DNA of 64,000 nucleotides from Avibacterium paragallinarum (GTDB lineage Bacteria; Pseudomonadota; Gammaproteobacteria; Enterobacterales; Pasteurellaceae): NCBI RefSeq assembly GCF_900450705.1, contig NZ_UGHK01000002.1, positions 620,001 to 684,000 of the forward strand, read 5' to 3'. Shown piece by piece: positions 10,535 to 21,740 of this stretch (position 1 is its first letter; each line of letters starts with the position of its first letter). The notes under the pieces were generated by a model. It saw only the letters and a program-made list of their open reading frames with translations, ran no database searches and was not told where the DNA came from. The position numbers and the translations under genes were made by a program.

Positions 10535-11992
10535 ATGAATTTCCCCAATATCGCTAAACAAGTGATTGAAAAACTGGGCGGCAAAGACAATATTAATGCT
10601 TTAGCCCATTGTGCGACGCGTTTACGCATTGTCGTGAAAGATGAAAACAAAATTGACAAACAAGGCATTGAAAATATTGACGGGGTGAAAGGTCAATTCT
10701 CGGTGTCTGGGCAATATCAAATTATTTTTGGTTCGGGAACGGTAAATAAAGTTCACGATGAAATGGCAAAACAGCTCAACATCGGCGATATGACCAAAAA
10801 CGAAGTGGCACAAGCCTCGGCGGACAATCAAGGGCTACTAATGCGTTTGGTGAAAGGCTTGGCAGATATTTTTGTGCCAATTATCCCTGCGATTGTGGCA
10901 GGCGGTTTGTTAATGGGTATTCACAGTATGCTCACGGCTCAAGGGTTTTTCTGGGACGTGCCACAAGCCTTACGCGATTCAGGGCAACCTATCACGGGTT
11001 ATTCTGTTGTGGATCGCTTCAGCAATCTTTCTGATTTGGTTGATTTTATTAATACCATTGCTAACGCACCCTTCGTTTTCCTTCCTGTGCTACTCGGTTT
11101 TTCCGCAACACGCAAATTTGGTGGAAACCCATTTTTAGGGGCAGCATTGGGAATGTTGTTGGTTCACCCCGCATTAGCTGACGGCTGGAATTATGCCCTC
11201 ACCGCCGCACAAGGCAAAATTACCCACTGGAATGTCTTCGGTTTAGAAATTGAAAAAGTGGGCTATCAAGGCACAGTGATTCCAACCTTAATTTCCGCTT
11301 GGGTATTGGCAACCTTAGAAAAAACCTTCCGCAAATTTATCCCTTCTTATTTAGATAACCTTATCACCCCAATGTTCTCGCTATTTATCGCGGGATTATT
11401 AGCATTTACGGTGATTGGGCCTATTGGACGTGAAGCGGGGGATTTGATCACCATCGGCTTAACTTGGTTATATGATAAACTTGGCTTTATCGGCGGTGGT
11501 ATTTTCGGAACATTCTATGCTCCAATTGTGATTACAGGTATGCACCAAACCTTTATCGCGGTGGAAACGCAACTGCTTTCTAATATGGCATTATCAGGCG
11601 GTACATTCATCTTCCCAATCGCCGCAATGTCTAACATCGCACAGGGTGCGGCTTGTTTAGGTGTGGCATTCGCATTGAAAGATCCAAAAGTACGTGGCTT
11701 AGCCGTGCCTTCAGGGATTTCCGCATTATTAGGTATCACCGAACCCGCAATGTTTGGGGTGAATTTACGCTATCGCCAAGCATTCCTAGCCGCAATGATT
11801 GGCTCAGGTTTATCCAGTGCGTTTATTGCCTTCTTCAATGTAAAAGCACAAGCGTTGGGAGCGGCAGGGTTGTTGGGGATTCCATCTATCAAACCAGATA
11901 GCCTTGCGATGTACAGCATTGGAATGGTGATTTCCTTTGTTGTTGCTTTCAGCCTTTCTGTGATTTTGGTCAAACGAGCTCAAGTAAAATAA
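10535..11992 (+). CDS. PTS sugar permease EIIBC, sucrose/glucoside family
   Basis: A 485-residue fusion of a PTS IIB domain and a IIC membrane domain. The IIB phosphorylation site is Cys26 in HCATRLR, followed by DGVKGQFSVSGQYQIIFGSG (residues about 50-70). The IIC part starts near residue 105 (FVPIIPAIVAGGLLMGI) and contains KFGGNPFLGAALGMLLVHPA, GYQGTVIPTLISAWVL, ITGMHQTFIAVE and LLGITEPAMFGVNLRY. The IIB and early IIC look most like sucrose permeases (ScrA), while the ITEPAMFG region also resembles trehalose TreB, so the sugar is uncertain. No IIA domain, hydrolase or repressor lies next to it, so it depends on genes elsewhere. AAGAGG precedes the ATG. Confidence 0.8.
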   Translation: MNFPNIAKQVIEKLGGKDNINALAHCATRLRIVVKDENKIDKQGIENIDGVKGQFSVSGQYQIIFGSGTVNKVHDEMAKQLNIGDMTKNEVAQASADNQGLLMRLVKGLADIFVPIIPAIVAGGLLMGIHSMLTAQGFFWDVPQALRDSGQPITGYSVVDRFSNLSDLVDFINTIANAPFVFLPVLLGFSATRKFGGNPFLGAALGMLLVHPALADGWNYALTAAQGKITHWNVFGLEIEKVGYQGTVIPTLISAWVLATLEKTFRKFIPSYLDNLITPMFSLFIAGLLAFTVIGPIGREAGDLITIGLTWLYDKLGFIGGGIFGTFYAPIVITGMHQTFIAVETQLLSNMALSGGTFIFPIAAMSNIAQGAACLGVAFALKDPKVRGLAVPSGISALLGITEPAMFGVNLRYRQAFLAAMIGSGLSSAFIAFFNVKAQALGAAGLLGIPSIKPDSLAMYSIGMVISFVVAFSLSVILVKRAQVK

Positions 11993-12008
11993 AAAAGCAA
12001 ATACGAAG

Positions 12009-12035
12009 AAAAGCAGATCCCCGATCTGCTTTTTT
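12009..12035 (+). terminator. Terminator after the PTS permease gene
   Basis: Perfect stem AAAAGCAGATC / GATCTGCTTTT with a 3-base loop and a T6 tail, beginning 17 bases after the stop codon. Confidence 0.88.
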
Positions 12036-12434
12036 ATATTTAAGAAGGCATAGGAAATTCACCATCGTGTTAAACCTGCAAGGAAATATATTTTACAGCC
12101 GAAAACAAAAATAGTTATTTAAAAAATGCTTTTTATATCTATATGTTATTTGTAAGCCTGTTTCTGTATGTAAATTCCTTTCATCTATCTTATTGATAGC
12201 CAAATTATTATCGATCTAATTAAAGTGAGGTATGGTTATGCCTCATTTATATCTATAAACTCTAACTCATTTTTTCATATGATATGTTAGTACTGATTAG
12301 TGCTTTTATAAAATTTCGTTTTTTATTAATAATATTCTTTGTAGGAAACGGATTTCTAGCAAAAAAGAAGCACAATCAAACGCGTGTTCTTTTTTGTTTA
12401 AAGAATCGCAATTAGGAATTTATGAGGCATTGCA
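12036..12434. other. Adhesin upstream region, no gene seen
   Basis: A 399-bp A+T-rich gap between the PTS terminator and the adhesin start. I find no ORF with a credible ribosome site and no uptake signal. It presumably holds the adhesin promoter, which I cannot place. The only clear structure is the hairpin at 12360-12396. Confidence 0.5.
12360..12396 (+). promoter_or_regulatory. Leader hairpin upstream of the adhesin
   Basis: The arms CAAAAAAGAAGCAC and GTGTTCTTTTTTG pair over about 13 bases with one bulge and a 10-base loop, ending 38 bases before the adhesin ATG. The right arm is T-rich, so it could work as an attenuator or a leader-stabilising stem. This rests only on pairing and position. 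Confidence 0.3.
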
Positions 12435-13318
12435 ATGAACAAAGTTTATAAAATTATTTTTGACCCGATTTTAGGCTTATTTAAAGTGGTTTCGGAGTTA
12501 GCAAAGGGGAAGGGGAAAACAAACTCAAAAAGTTTAAAATCTAAAGCCGTTCTGCTGGCTTTAGCATTTGTATTTCCACAAGAACTCATCGCTAATGATG
12601 GTATTGCAACGGCTTCTTCTGGGAGTACTGAGCCTACTAATAATAACGGTATGATTATTCGAGCGAGTAGAACAAGTGGTGGAGACACACCTAGAGCTAC
12701 TGTAATCGATAATGCTACTAATGCGATTGCTATTGGGAATGAAGCTAAATTAGGGGTAGATGGAACTGGTCATTTAAAGGGAAATAATGCAACTGTTGTG
12801 GGGAGTTACGCTAGAGCGTATAACACCGGTGATACAGTATATGGTACATATTCTCAGGCGAATGGCTCGCAAGTGTTAGGACCTAATTTTGTATTAGGGA
12901 ATAGTTTTGATGATTTAGTAACTAATGGGCAATATTGGGTTTTAACTAACGGTAGACGTGTCGTAAGTCGTGGAGGGGGTGGCGGAGATAATGTGGCTCT
13001 AGGCTTTAAAGCTCTATCTTTTGGATTACAGTCTGTTTCTGTAGGTATGAAAATATTGCAAGTGGTAATAATGCAGTAAGTTTGGGGACCCGTTCTCAGG
13101 CTATTGCCAATAATGCTTTAGCGGTGGGAAATGAGTCAAAAAGTAGCGGAATTAATTCTGTTGCCGTCGGCTCTTCAGCTCATGCTGTAGGTACACATAT
13201 TATTAATTTGGCTAATTTTAATAATATTGACTCTAGTTCGTGGACTGATCTAACCGATAATGTCCCTAATGCTATTCCAAAATCTATGTTTGTTAAAAAT
13301 AAGAATAATGCATTAACT
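12435..13318 (+). pseudogene. Trimeric autotransporter adhesin, 5' fragment (frameshifted)
   Basis: The first part of a YadA/Hia-type trimeric autotransporter. Residues 1-27 (MNKVYKIIFDPILGLFKVVS...) form an extended signal peptide region (ESPR), followed by a basic stretch, a hydrophobic core (AVLLALAFVFPQ) and head-type repeats such as NAIAIGNEAKLG and DNVALGFKALSFG. The frame breaks after codon 204 (GGT at 13044-13046). One base is missing there, so the ribosome stops at 13079. In the shifted frame the head repeats go on (NIASGNNAVSLGTRSQA, NNALAVGNESK, NSVAVGSSAHAVG) to the insertion point at 13318. Alone this fragment would be exported but lacks stalk and anchor. GAGG lies 8 bases before the ATG. 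Confidence 0.9.
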
Positions 13319-13375
13319 TGATCTGCACCCCAAAAGTTGGACTAAATAACCAACTGATTAAGGTGCAGATTTTTT

Positions 13376-13885
13376 ATGACTAAATATACTCAACGTTTCA
13401 AACAACAAGTGCTCGACTTTTATCATCAAAATGGAAAAAACCGTTCGCTTACTCGCCAGTATTTTCAGCTTCCCCAAAGCACGTTAGCACGTTGGATTGC
13501 GAAATTTAATCATAATGGAATCAATGGATTAGCTGTGTTAGGTAAAAAACGATGTTATTCTGTTGAGTTTAAATTAAAGGTTATTCAAGCTATCAAAAAA
13601 GGCCAGTGCTCCGCTGAAGCCGCCTGCTTTCACTTTGATATCCCCAGTTCAGGGATAATTAGTCAATGGTTGCAACGCTTTGAAAAACAAGGTATAGATG
13701 GGTTATTACTCAAACCTAAAGGTCGTCCAAGTATGAAACTCAACTCACCTAAAATGCCACCAACGCCCAAAACAGAAGAAGAACGCTTGCGTTACCGAAT
13801 TTTGGAATTAGAAGCGGAGAATGCAATGCTAAAAAAGTTGCAGGAACTCAACCAACAAAAAATGCAGAAAAAGCCGTCATCGTAA
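13376..13885 (+). CDS. IS150-like transposase OrfA (helix-turn-helix)
   Basis: A 169-residue DNA-binding part of an IS3-family transposase. Two helix-turn-helix segments are visible ([20 protein letters not shown] and [20 protein letters not shown]). A C-terminal leucine-zipper-like coiled coil ([20 protein letters not shown]) is used for multimerisation. The slippery run AAAAAAG at 13831-13837 lies in its last codons, and the -1 frame is open from there into OrfB, as in programmed frameshifting of this family. Confidence 0.88.
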   Translation: MTKYTQRFKQQVLDFYHQNGKNRSLTRQYFQLPQSTLARWIAKFNHNGINGLAVLGKKRCYSVEFKLKVIQAIKKGQCSAEAACFHFDIPSSGIISQWLQRFEKQGIDGLLLKPKGRPSMKLNSPKMPPTPKTEEERLRYRILELEAENAMLKKLQELNQQKMQKKPSS

Positions 13886-13908
13886 ATGCCTTACGCTCGC
13901 GTTTCCCG

Positions 13909-14715
13909 TTGGAATTGTTACTCAGGCTAATCGGATTGGCACGCAGTTCGTTCTTTTATCATCTCAAGCCAAAGTCGGATAAAAATGTAGCGATTTCACA
14001 GAAAATAGAGGAAATTTATCGCAAAAATGACGAAAATTATGGTTATCGTCGAATTACCTTGGAATTAAGGAAATACTTGATTATCAACCACAAAAGGGGG
14101 CAAGCGATAATGCAACGTTTGGGGTTAAAAGGAAAAAGTAAGCAGAAAAAATATCGTTCTTACCAAGGCAAAGTGGGACACATTGCCGATAATCTGTTGC
14201 AACGGGATTTTACGGCAACGATGCCGAATGAGAAGTGGGTAACGGATATCACCGAGTTCAAATGTGCGGAAGGCAAAGTGTATTTATCGCCGATTAAAGA
14301 CTTGTTTAATAACGAAATTATTGCTTATGATGTGGCGAGAAGTCCGAATTTTGAGCAGATAACCAGAATGTTGACCCAGGCGGTGAACCGATTAGCGGGG
14401 GAAAAACCGATACTGCATTCCGACCAAGGATGGCAGTATCAAATGATGGGTTATCGGGAGATATTGAAAAAACACGGTATTACGCAAAGTATGTCGAGAA
14501 AAGGTAATTGCCTTGATAATGGTGCGATGGAAAGCTTTTTCGGGCGATTGAAGACGGAATGTTACTTTGGCAAGCGGTTTGAAACCTTTGAACAGCTTGA
14601 AAAAGTGATTCACGAGTACATTCATTACTACAACAATGAGCGTATTCAAGTGAAGCTCAAAGGACTAAGCCCTGTGGAATACAGAACTCAGTCCTTGAAT
14701 GAAATTAGAATATAG
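13909..14715 (+). CDS. IS150-like transposase OrfB (DDE integrase domain)
   Basis: The catalytic half of the transposase, with an rve-type integrase core. The DDE residues are visible in [23 protein letters not shown] and [13 protein letters not shown]. It starts with an HTH_21-like segment ([12 protein letters not shown]). The 268-residue frame given begins at a TTG, but the same frame is open further upstream past 13840, so the real product is probably the OrfAB fusion made by frameshifting. It ends 23 bp before the right inverted repeat finishes. Confidence 0.9.
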   Translation: MELLLRLIGLARSSFFYHLKPKSDKNVAISQKIEEIYRKNDENYGYRRITLELRKYLIINHKRGQAIMQRLGLKGKSKQKKYRSYQGKVGHIADNLLQRDFTATMPNEKWVTDITEFKCAEGKVYLSPIKDLFNNEIIAYDVARSPNFEQITRMLTQAVNRLAGEKPILHSDQGWQYQMMGYREILKKHGITQSMSRKGNCLDNGAMESFFGRLKTECYFGKRFETFEQLEKVIHEYIHYYNNERIQVKLKGLSPVEYRTQSLNEIRI

Positions 14716-17700
14716 TCTAACTTTTTGGGGGCAGATCAACTTCTCAGACATCGGAGGAAACAACAGCGTTGGGTTCAACAGCACTTGCTTTTGGTGATAG
14801 GGCAGTTTCTGTTGGGGTAAAAACCATTGCGAATAATACAGCTGCTCTTGCTTTAGGCACTGAATCAATTGCAAGAACAAATTATACCATTGCCCAAGGT
14901 TATCAAGCTAAAGCTTGGGAAGAAAGGGCGATTGCAATTGGTCAACAAGCAAAAGCAAATACAGAAAATGCTATTGTGTTAGGTAATGGATCTTCAAATC
15001 AATCACAGAATGCTCTTGTACTAGGTAATGAAATCACTTTAGCATCTGGCAATAACAGTTCGGTTGTTATCGGTCATCAATCCACCATTGCAACCAACGG
15101 TGAAACGCGTGGGACAAGTTTTTATGATTCTGCAACTATTGGCGGTTTAACTTATGGTGGTTTCACAGGAAATCCAACAAGTGTGTTTAGCATTGGACCA
15201 GCAGGGGGCAGAACCTTACAACACGTTGCAGCTGGACAAATCAGTGCAACTTCTTTAGACGCGATCAACGGTTCACAACTTTATCGTACAAACCTTGCTT
15301 TAGGCAATTTAGCTACAACGCTTGTTAGCAATTTAGGTGGTAATGCGGCAGTTGTTAATACAAATGGCGATACATTAGGTCAGTTGAGTTTTTCTAATAT
15401 TGGAAACACAGGGCAAGATACCGTACACGGAGCAATCCAGAAAATTGCAGATAGTACAGTAACTCTAGCAGGCAATAGTGGTACAACGACAGCACAAAAT
15501 CGTCAAACTAATTCTAGTTTTGGTATTAAGGGGGCAGATGATGGGGGCATTACCACCACAGCTTCAGGCTCTGATGTGCAAATTTCCCTTGATCAAACAA
15601 CTAAAGATACTTTAGCTAAAGTTGCCCCAATGGAAACCAAAGTAACCACCATTGAAGGGGATTTAGCTACGACGAAGAGCGATCTTGCAACGACAAAAAA
15701 TGATCTTGCAACAACCCAAGGCGATGTAACCAATATCCAAAATACGGTAAATCAGCTTTCATCAGGTAAAGCTGATACTGCGTTAAGTAATCTTACTGAT
15801 GAAGGTAAAAATGTCATTACAGGGTTAGTGGATGTAACAAGCTCTTCACAAGCCTTGACTGTTTCTCCATCAACAGATAACGCAACGAAAAAGAAAACCT
15901 TTGAACTTAGCCTAGATGAAGCAGGCATTAAACAACTTGCTGGCACGACAAATTTAGCTGGCGATATTGAGGCAGCAAAAACAGCAGCAATAAATGAAGC
16001 AAATAGTTTTACCACTAACAAAATTAATAACCTTAGTTCAACATTAAAATTTGAGGGTGACACTAAAACAGATGAGCCTCAGGTTAATTTAAAAACGGAA
16101 ACCTTAAAAATTAAGGGAAAAGAAAATTTTGTAACAACTTCAGCAAGTGGTACAGAACTAACCATTGATCTTGCTGAATCATTAAAGAATAAATTAAATA
16201 ATTTACCGACTAATGCCACACAAGATATTCAAAATATTACGAATAAATTAGGTGACACAGCATTAACAACCGTTAATGGCAACACCACACCAACTACGAT
16301 TACGCAAGCCATCAACCAAATTACAAATGCGGTAAATTCTGGTTGGGAAATTCAACAAGTCGGCAATAAGAAAGGGGATATTGGTGCAGGTAAAAAAGTG
16401 AACTTTGCCAATGGTAACCTAACTACTGCAAGTGTGGAAATGCCAACTGATAGCGATGTGGCAACGGTGAAGTTTGATGTGCAAACCACAAACCTAACCA
16501 ATGATGACGACACAGGTGTTGTTTCCGTAACAGACGAAAATAAAAATAAATTGGTGTCTGCTGAAAACATCGCAACAGCTATTAATAAAGCTACCAGTAG
16601 CTTAAGTTCTTCTTTGGCATTCAGAGGGGATAATAATAAACAAGTAGAAGCATCTGAATCAAATGCAAACAATACAAAAGTTGATCTAAAAACTCAAACT
16701 CTTAAAGTATTAGGCACTCAAGATCAAATTAAAACAAATGCAACAGTGGATGGGCTAAAGATTGGTTTGGATTCGGCAATTACCGATAAATTGACCCAAT
16801 TAGAAAACTCTTCTACAAGTGCGGCAGGAGATATTACCAATATTAAAAATTTACTTGGTGATACTAACCCAACCACAAAAATTAACGGAAATAACACCGC
16901 ACCTACATCAATTAGCGATGCAGTTAATCAACTTACTACCGCAGTGAACACAGGTTGGAAGTTGAAAGGCAATGGCTCTGAAGTGGAGGATATTGGTGCA
17001 ACCGAAGCGGTGGATTTTGTTAATGGCACCAACACCACAGCAACAGTTACTGCAAAAACCGCAGACAAACCTGCCACCGTGCGTTTTAGTGTAAACACGA
17101 CGACATTAGCAAATGACAGCACAACAGGGACAATTACGACACCAACGGCGGGCGATGAAAATAAATTAGTCACTGCCGGAAACCTTGCCACTGTAGTGAA
17201 TAATGCCGTTGATCCCGATAAACTTGCTGCGAATGTGAATCTAAGTTACACCTCAACAAATGGTACATCAACAGCGAGTCCTGCGAAAACAGTTTCTTTA
17301 TCGCAAGGGCTGAACTTTAAATCGCCAGATGATAAATTAACCATTACAGCGAATGATAATGGTGAAGTGCTGTTCCAAGCGAAAGATTGGACAAGTGATA
17401 TTACTACAGCGAAAGAGGCAGCAGTTACTGAAGCGAAAACTTATACTAATACGCAAATCTCTGGTTTAAGCTCAAGCTTGAAGTTTACTGGGGATATGAA
17501 TGTTCCAGAAAATCTTAAAGATCCAAATGCACCAAGTGTTGATTTGAAAAACCAAGCACTTGCCGTGAATGGTACTTCAGGTTATGTTACAACAAAAGCA
17601 GAAGGACAAACCTTAACCATTGATTTAGATAGCGATTTAAAAGGGAAATTAGATAATCTCCCTACCAATGTGAATGAAAGTTTACAAACCATTAATAACA

Positions 17701-17750
17701 AAATTGGTACTGCTCCAGCTGACGCACCGAATGCACAAACTTCGCCTGCA

Positions 17751-18240
17751 GGGGCTGATGGATTAAATGGCAAAAGCCTAACAGAGCAAATTAACGCCTT
17801 GCGTGATGGCACGGCAGGCAATGTGGTTTATACCGATCCAGCGGGTAACCGTTTAGTAAAAGGGGCAGATGGAAATTATTATCCAAAAGACACCGCACTT
17901 GGTGCTGATGGTTTGCCAACGGATAAAACTGTTCAACCAGTGGCAAAAGATCAAATTGTTACAACCACAGTAAACCCAGATGGCTCAACCACAACACCAA
18001 CCCAAATGGGCAATGTGAAAAGTGGTTTAGGTTTAGATGGCACAGGGGCTGATGGTACTTCTGGTTCACCATCTGATCCAAAAGCCATTACGGCTGAAAA
18101 AGCGAAAGAGGCGTTAAATGGTAAAGATGGTAATCCAGGATTATTGGCAATGGAAGGGGCTAATAACCTTAACAAAGTGGCAACCGTTGGCGACTTACAA
18201 GCCCTTGCTCAAGCGGGTATTGATTTCTTAGGTAATGAGG
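17751..18240 (+). repeat. Adhesin stalk module, copy 1
   Basis: About 490 bp beginning with the GADGLNGK codons and ending at GIDFLGNE. It carries NALRDGTAGNVVYTDP, VKSGLGLDGTGADGTSGSPS and VATVGDLQALAQAG. Large parts are nearly identical at DNA level to copies 2 and 4. Confidence 0.85.
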
Positions 18241-18655
18241 ATACAAATAAAGCGATCCACAAAACCTTAGGTTCAACGTTAAGTATTGAAGGGAAATCTG
18301 GAGAGAAATATAGCGATACGAATAAAGATAAGTATAGTGCAGATAATTTGATCACTCATAGTGATAACGGCAAGTTACGCATTGAAATGCTGAAAAACCC
18401 TAACTTTGAGAGCGTTCAGTTAGGCTCTTCTGCAGGTGAAAAAATTACATTAACACCTGATGCGGATAACGGAAAATTGACTTTAGCAAAAACCAAAGCA
18501 GATGGTTCACCGTTAGATAATCCTGCGGATAACAAAGTAGTCCTTGATGGCTTAAAAGCAGGTGAAACAGCAGATTCAGCTGTAACGAAAGGGCAACTTG
18601 ATGAACTTGCTTCACAAATTGGTACGCCTGTGCCTGAGGATAAAACAGGTACTGC

Positions 18656-19163
18656 GGGAGCTGATGGTTTAAATGGAAAAACCTTAGCTGAAAAAGTCGA
18701 TGCACTTCGTGACGGTACAGCGGGCAATGTGGTTTATACCGATCCAGATGGTAACCGTTTAGTGAAAGGGGATGATGGCAAATATTATCCAGCGGGTACG
18801 CAATTTAATGATCAAGGACAGCCTGTAGATAAACAAGGGCAACCTGTTGCGGCTGTTCCAACAGAAAATTTAATTGCAACTACGGTAAATCCTGATGGTT
18901 CAACCACCTCTCCAGTTCAAATGGGCAATGTGAAAAGTGGTTTAGGCTTAGATGGCACAGGGGCTGATGGTACTTCTGGTTCACCATCTGCTCCAAAAGC
19001 CATTACGGCTGAAAAAGCGAAAGAGGCGTTAAATGGTAAAAATGGTAAAAATGGTAATCCGGGATTATTGGCAATGGAAGGGGCTAATAACCTCAACAAA
19101 GTGGCAACCGTTGGCGATTTACAAGCCCTTGCTCAAGCGGGTATTGATTTCTTAGGCAATGAA
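18656..19163 (+). repeat. Adhesin stalk module, copy 2
   Basis: Same module as copy 1, with TSGSPSAPKAITAEKAKEAL and an extra NGK triplet (NGKNGKNGNPG). The stretch around 18,930-19,170 is almost base-for-base that of copy 1. Confidence 0.85.
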
Positions 19164-19571
19164 GCTGAAGGGAAGGCAATCCACAAAACTTTAGGTTCAA
19201 CCTTGAAAATTGAAGGGAAATCTAACACTACTTATGATGATAGTAATAAAGCTAACTACAGTGCGGATAATCTAATTACCCATAATGATGGTCGCACATT
19301 ACGCATTGAAATGTTGAAAACCCCAACTTTTGAGGGTGTGAAACTAGCAACAAATGATGGAACACCAATTAGCTTAGCACCTAGCGAAGACGGTTCTTCT
19401 TTAACCTTTAGCAAACCAAGTGATGATGGTTCATCAACAATGCCAGTTGAATTGAAAGGTGTTGCAGCGGGAACAACAGAGAATTCTGCAATTAATAAAG
19501 CCCAATTAGATGAACTGAAAAATCAATTAGGTTTATCGGATACACCAGAAGTATCTCCAACGGAAAGCCCA

Positions 19572-20145
19572 GCAGGAAAAGATGGCTTAGACGGCAAAAC
19601 ATTAACCGAAAAAGCCAATGCCTTGCGTGATGGTCTGGCAGGCAATGTGGTTTATACCGATCCAAATGGTAACCGCTTAGTAAAAGGTTCTGATGGTAAG
19701 TATTATCCTGCTGAACAAGTGGGTAATAAAGTGCAAGGGACTGATGGTAAATGGTATCCAGAAGGCACAACATTTAAAGATGGCAATCCTATTGCGAAAG
19801 ATGGTTCTTCAGCTACCGCTTTAGCTGATACAGATACGCCAAAAGAAGTTGCTAAAGATAGCATTGTTTCAACAGCAGTGAATCCAGATGGTAGCACAGC
19901 AAACCCAATTCAAATGGGGAATGTGAAAAGTGGCTTAGGGTTGGATGGATCAGCTGGCAATAATGGTCAAGATGCTAATGCAGCAGATCCAAAAGCGATT
20001 ACTGCTGAAGCAGCAAAAAATGCCATTGCAGGAGCCGATGGGCAATCTGGTTTATTAACCAAATCTGGAGCTGACTTAAACAAAGTGGCTACTGTTGGCG
20101 ACTTACAAGCCTTGGCTCAAGCAGGATTGGATTTTAATGGAAATA
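19572..20145 (+). repeat. Adhesin stalk module, copy 3
   Basis: The longest copy, with an extra segment (QGTDGKWYPEGTTFKDGNPI) inside the YTDP-to-VKSGLG linker. Its second half (AITAEAAKNAIAG, SGLLTKSGADLNK) matches copy 4 rather than copies 1 and 2. Confidence 0.85.
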
Positions 20146-21230
20146 ATACTGATGCGGTTGTTCACCGTCCACTTGGCACGAAATTAGAGATTGTAGGCGA
20201 TAGCCCAGCAACTAATTTTGCAAGTGCGGTCGGAAATATCAATGTTTTTGGCGACCCAACGAATAACAAATTAGTGATTCAGTTAAGCAAGGTGCTGACG
20301 AATATCACGAGTATCGGCGGTGGCGTCAAAGATTCAGTAACAGATAAAACATCGACAAACCCAGAAGATCAAAAGGCACAATTAACCTTTAATGACGATG
20401 ATCTCGCATTAAATAATAAAACCTTATCTGGTGTGAAAAGTGCGATTAAACCTGCAACAGAAACACAAGATAAAACAATGTTAGATCACCTTAAAGAAGC
20501 GGCAAAAGATAAAGGTTCTAGTGTTGTGAATGTGGAAGATCTTGCAGAGGTTACCGCCGCGTTAGAAACTGAATTGACTGATAAAGGCTTATCTTTTGGT
20601 GGCGACAGTGGTGAGAAGGTTTCTCGCAAATTAGGTGAACAACTGGATGTGAAAGGTGGGGTAACTGATCCAGCGAAATTAACCGATGATAATATTGGTG
20701 TGGTTACTGATCCTGATAACAATGCGTTAATAGTGAAATTGGCGAAAGAGATTTCAAATATTTCTTCTATTACAACGGAAACGAAAGATGGGCAAAGTGC
20801 TACCTTTAATTCTGCGGGAATGACAATTACAGGCTCTGATGACAAAGCAGGACAAAGTGCGAGCTATGGTTTAGGCGGCACAACGCTTACGAATGGAGAA
20901 AATAAGGCGGAACTTAAGCCAGAATCTCTGACCTTTAGTGATGCGACAAATCCTGATGGGGCTAAGTCTTCACTGAGTAAAGATAGTTTGAATTTTACTA
21001 AAGAAGACGGCTCAAAAGGTATCAGTGTTAATGGTAAAGATGGCACTATTTCAAACTTGGCTGATCGCACTCTAGTGGGACAAGACGGTAATGGCCCATT
21101 GAGTAGTGATTATGGTACAGGCGATAACCGTAATAATGCAGCTACAGAAGGGGCATTAAAAGATCTTGCGGATAAATTGGGTGTAAGCACACCGAATACT
21201 TTACCAATTGATGGTGCTACTGGCCCAAGC

Positions 21231-21740
21231 GGTGCTGATGGTTTAAATGGAACTTCTGTGTTAGATAAAATCCAAGCATTGCGTGATGGAACTGCGGGTA
21301 ATACGGTTTATACCAATGAACAAGGTGAACGTTTAGTGAAGATCACGACGCCAGATGGTTCATCAGCTTATTATAAAGCGGGAGATTTAACGAAAGATCC
21401 TACAACGGGAGCATTAACACCAAATCCGAATACAACACCTGTACCATCAACGAATATAGTGATATCAAACGTTAATCCAGATGGCTCAACCACAACACCA
21501 ACCCAAATGGGCAATGTGAAAAGTGGTTTAGGTTTAGATGGCAAAGGGGCTGATGGTACTTCAGGCTCACCATCTGATCCAAAAGCGATTACTGCTGAAG
21601 CAGCAAAAAATGCCATTGCAGGAACCGATGGGCAATCTGGTTTATTAACCAAATCTGGAGCAGACTTAAACAAAGTGGCAACGGTTGGTGATTTACAAGC
21701 ACTTGCTCAAGCTGGATTGGACTTTGTGGGTAACAATGAA
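21231..21740 (+). repeat. Adhesin stalk module, copy 4
   Basis: A module separated from copy 3 by about 1.1 kb of other stalk sequence. Its middle (PDGSTTTPTQMGNVKSGLGL) matches copy 1 and its end matches copy 3, a mosaic pattern. Confidence 0.85.

Larger units (their letters stand above)
13319..14738 (+). mobile_element. IS3-family (IS150-like) insertion sequence, 1420 bp
   Basis: The ends are imperfect inverted repeats: TGATCTGCACCCCAAAAGTT on the left, and the complement of the right end reads TGATCTGCCCCCAAAAAGTT. The direct repeat ACT flanks it (13316-13318 and 14739-14741), the 3-bp target duplication typical of this family. Inside are orfA and orfB with a slippery A6G stretch at 13831-13837, where a -1 shift would make the OrfAB transposase. 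Removing the element plus one ACT rejoins the adhesin reading frame exactly. Confidence 0.93.
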
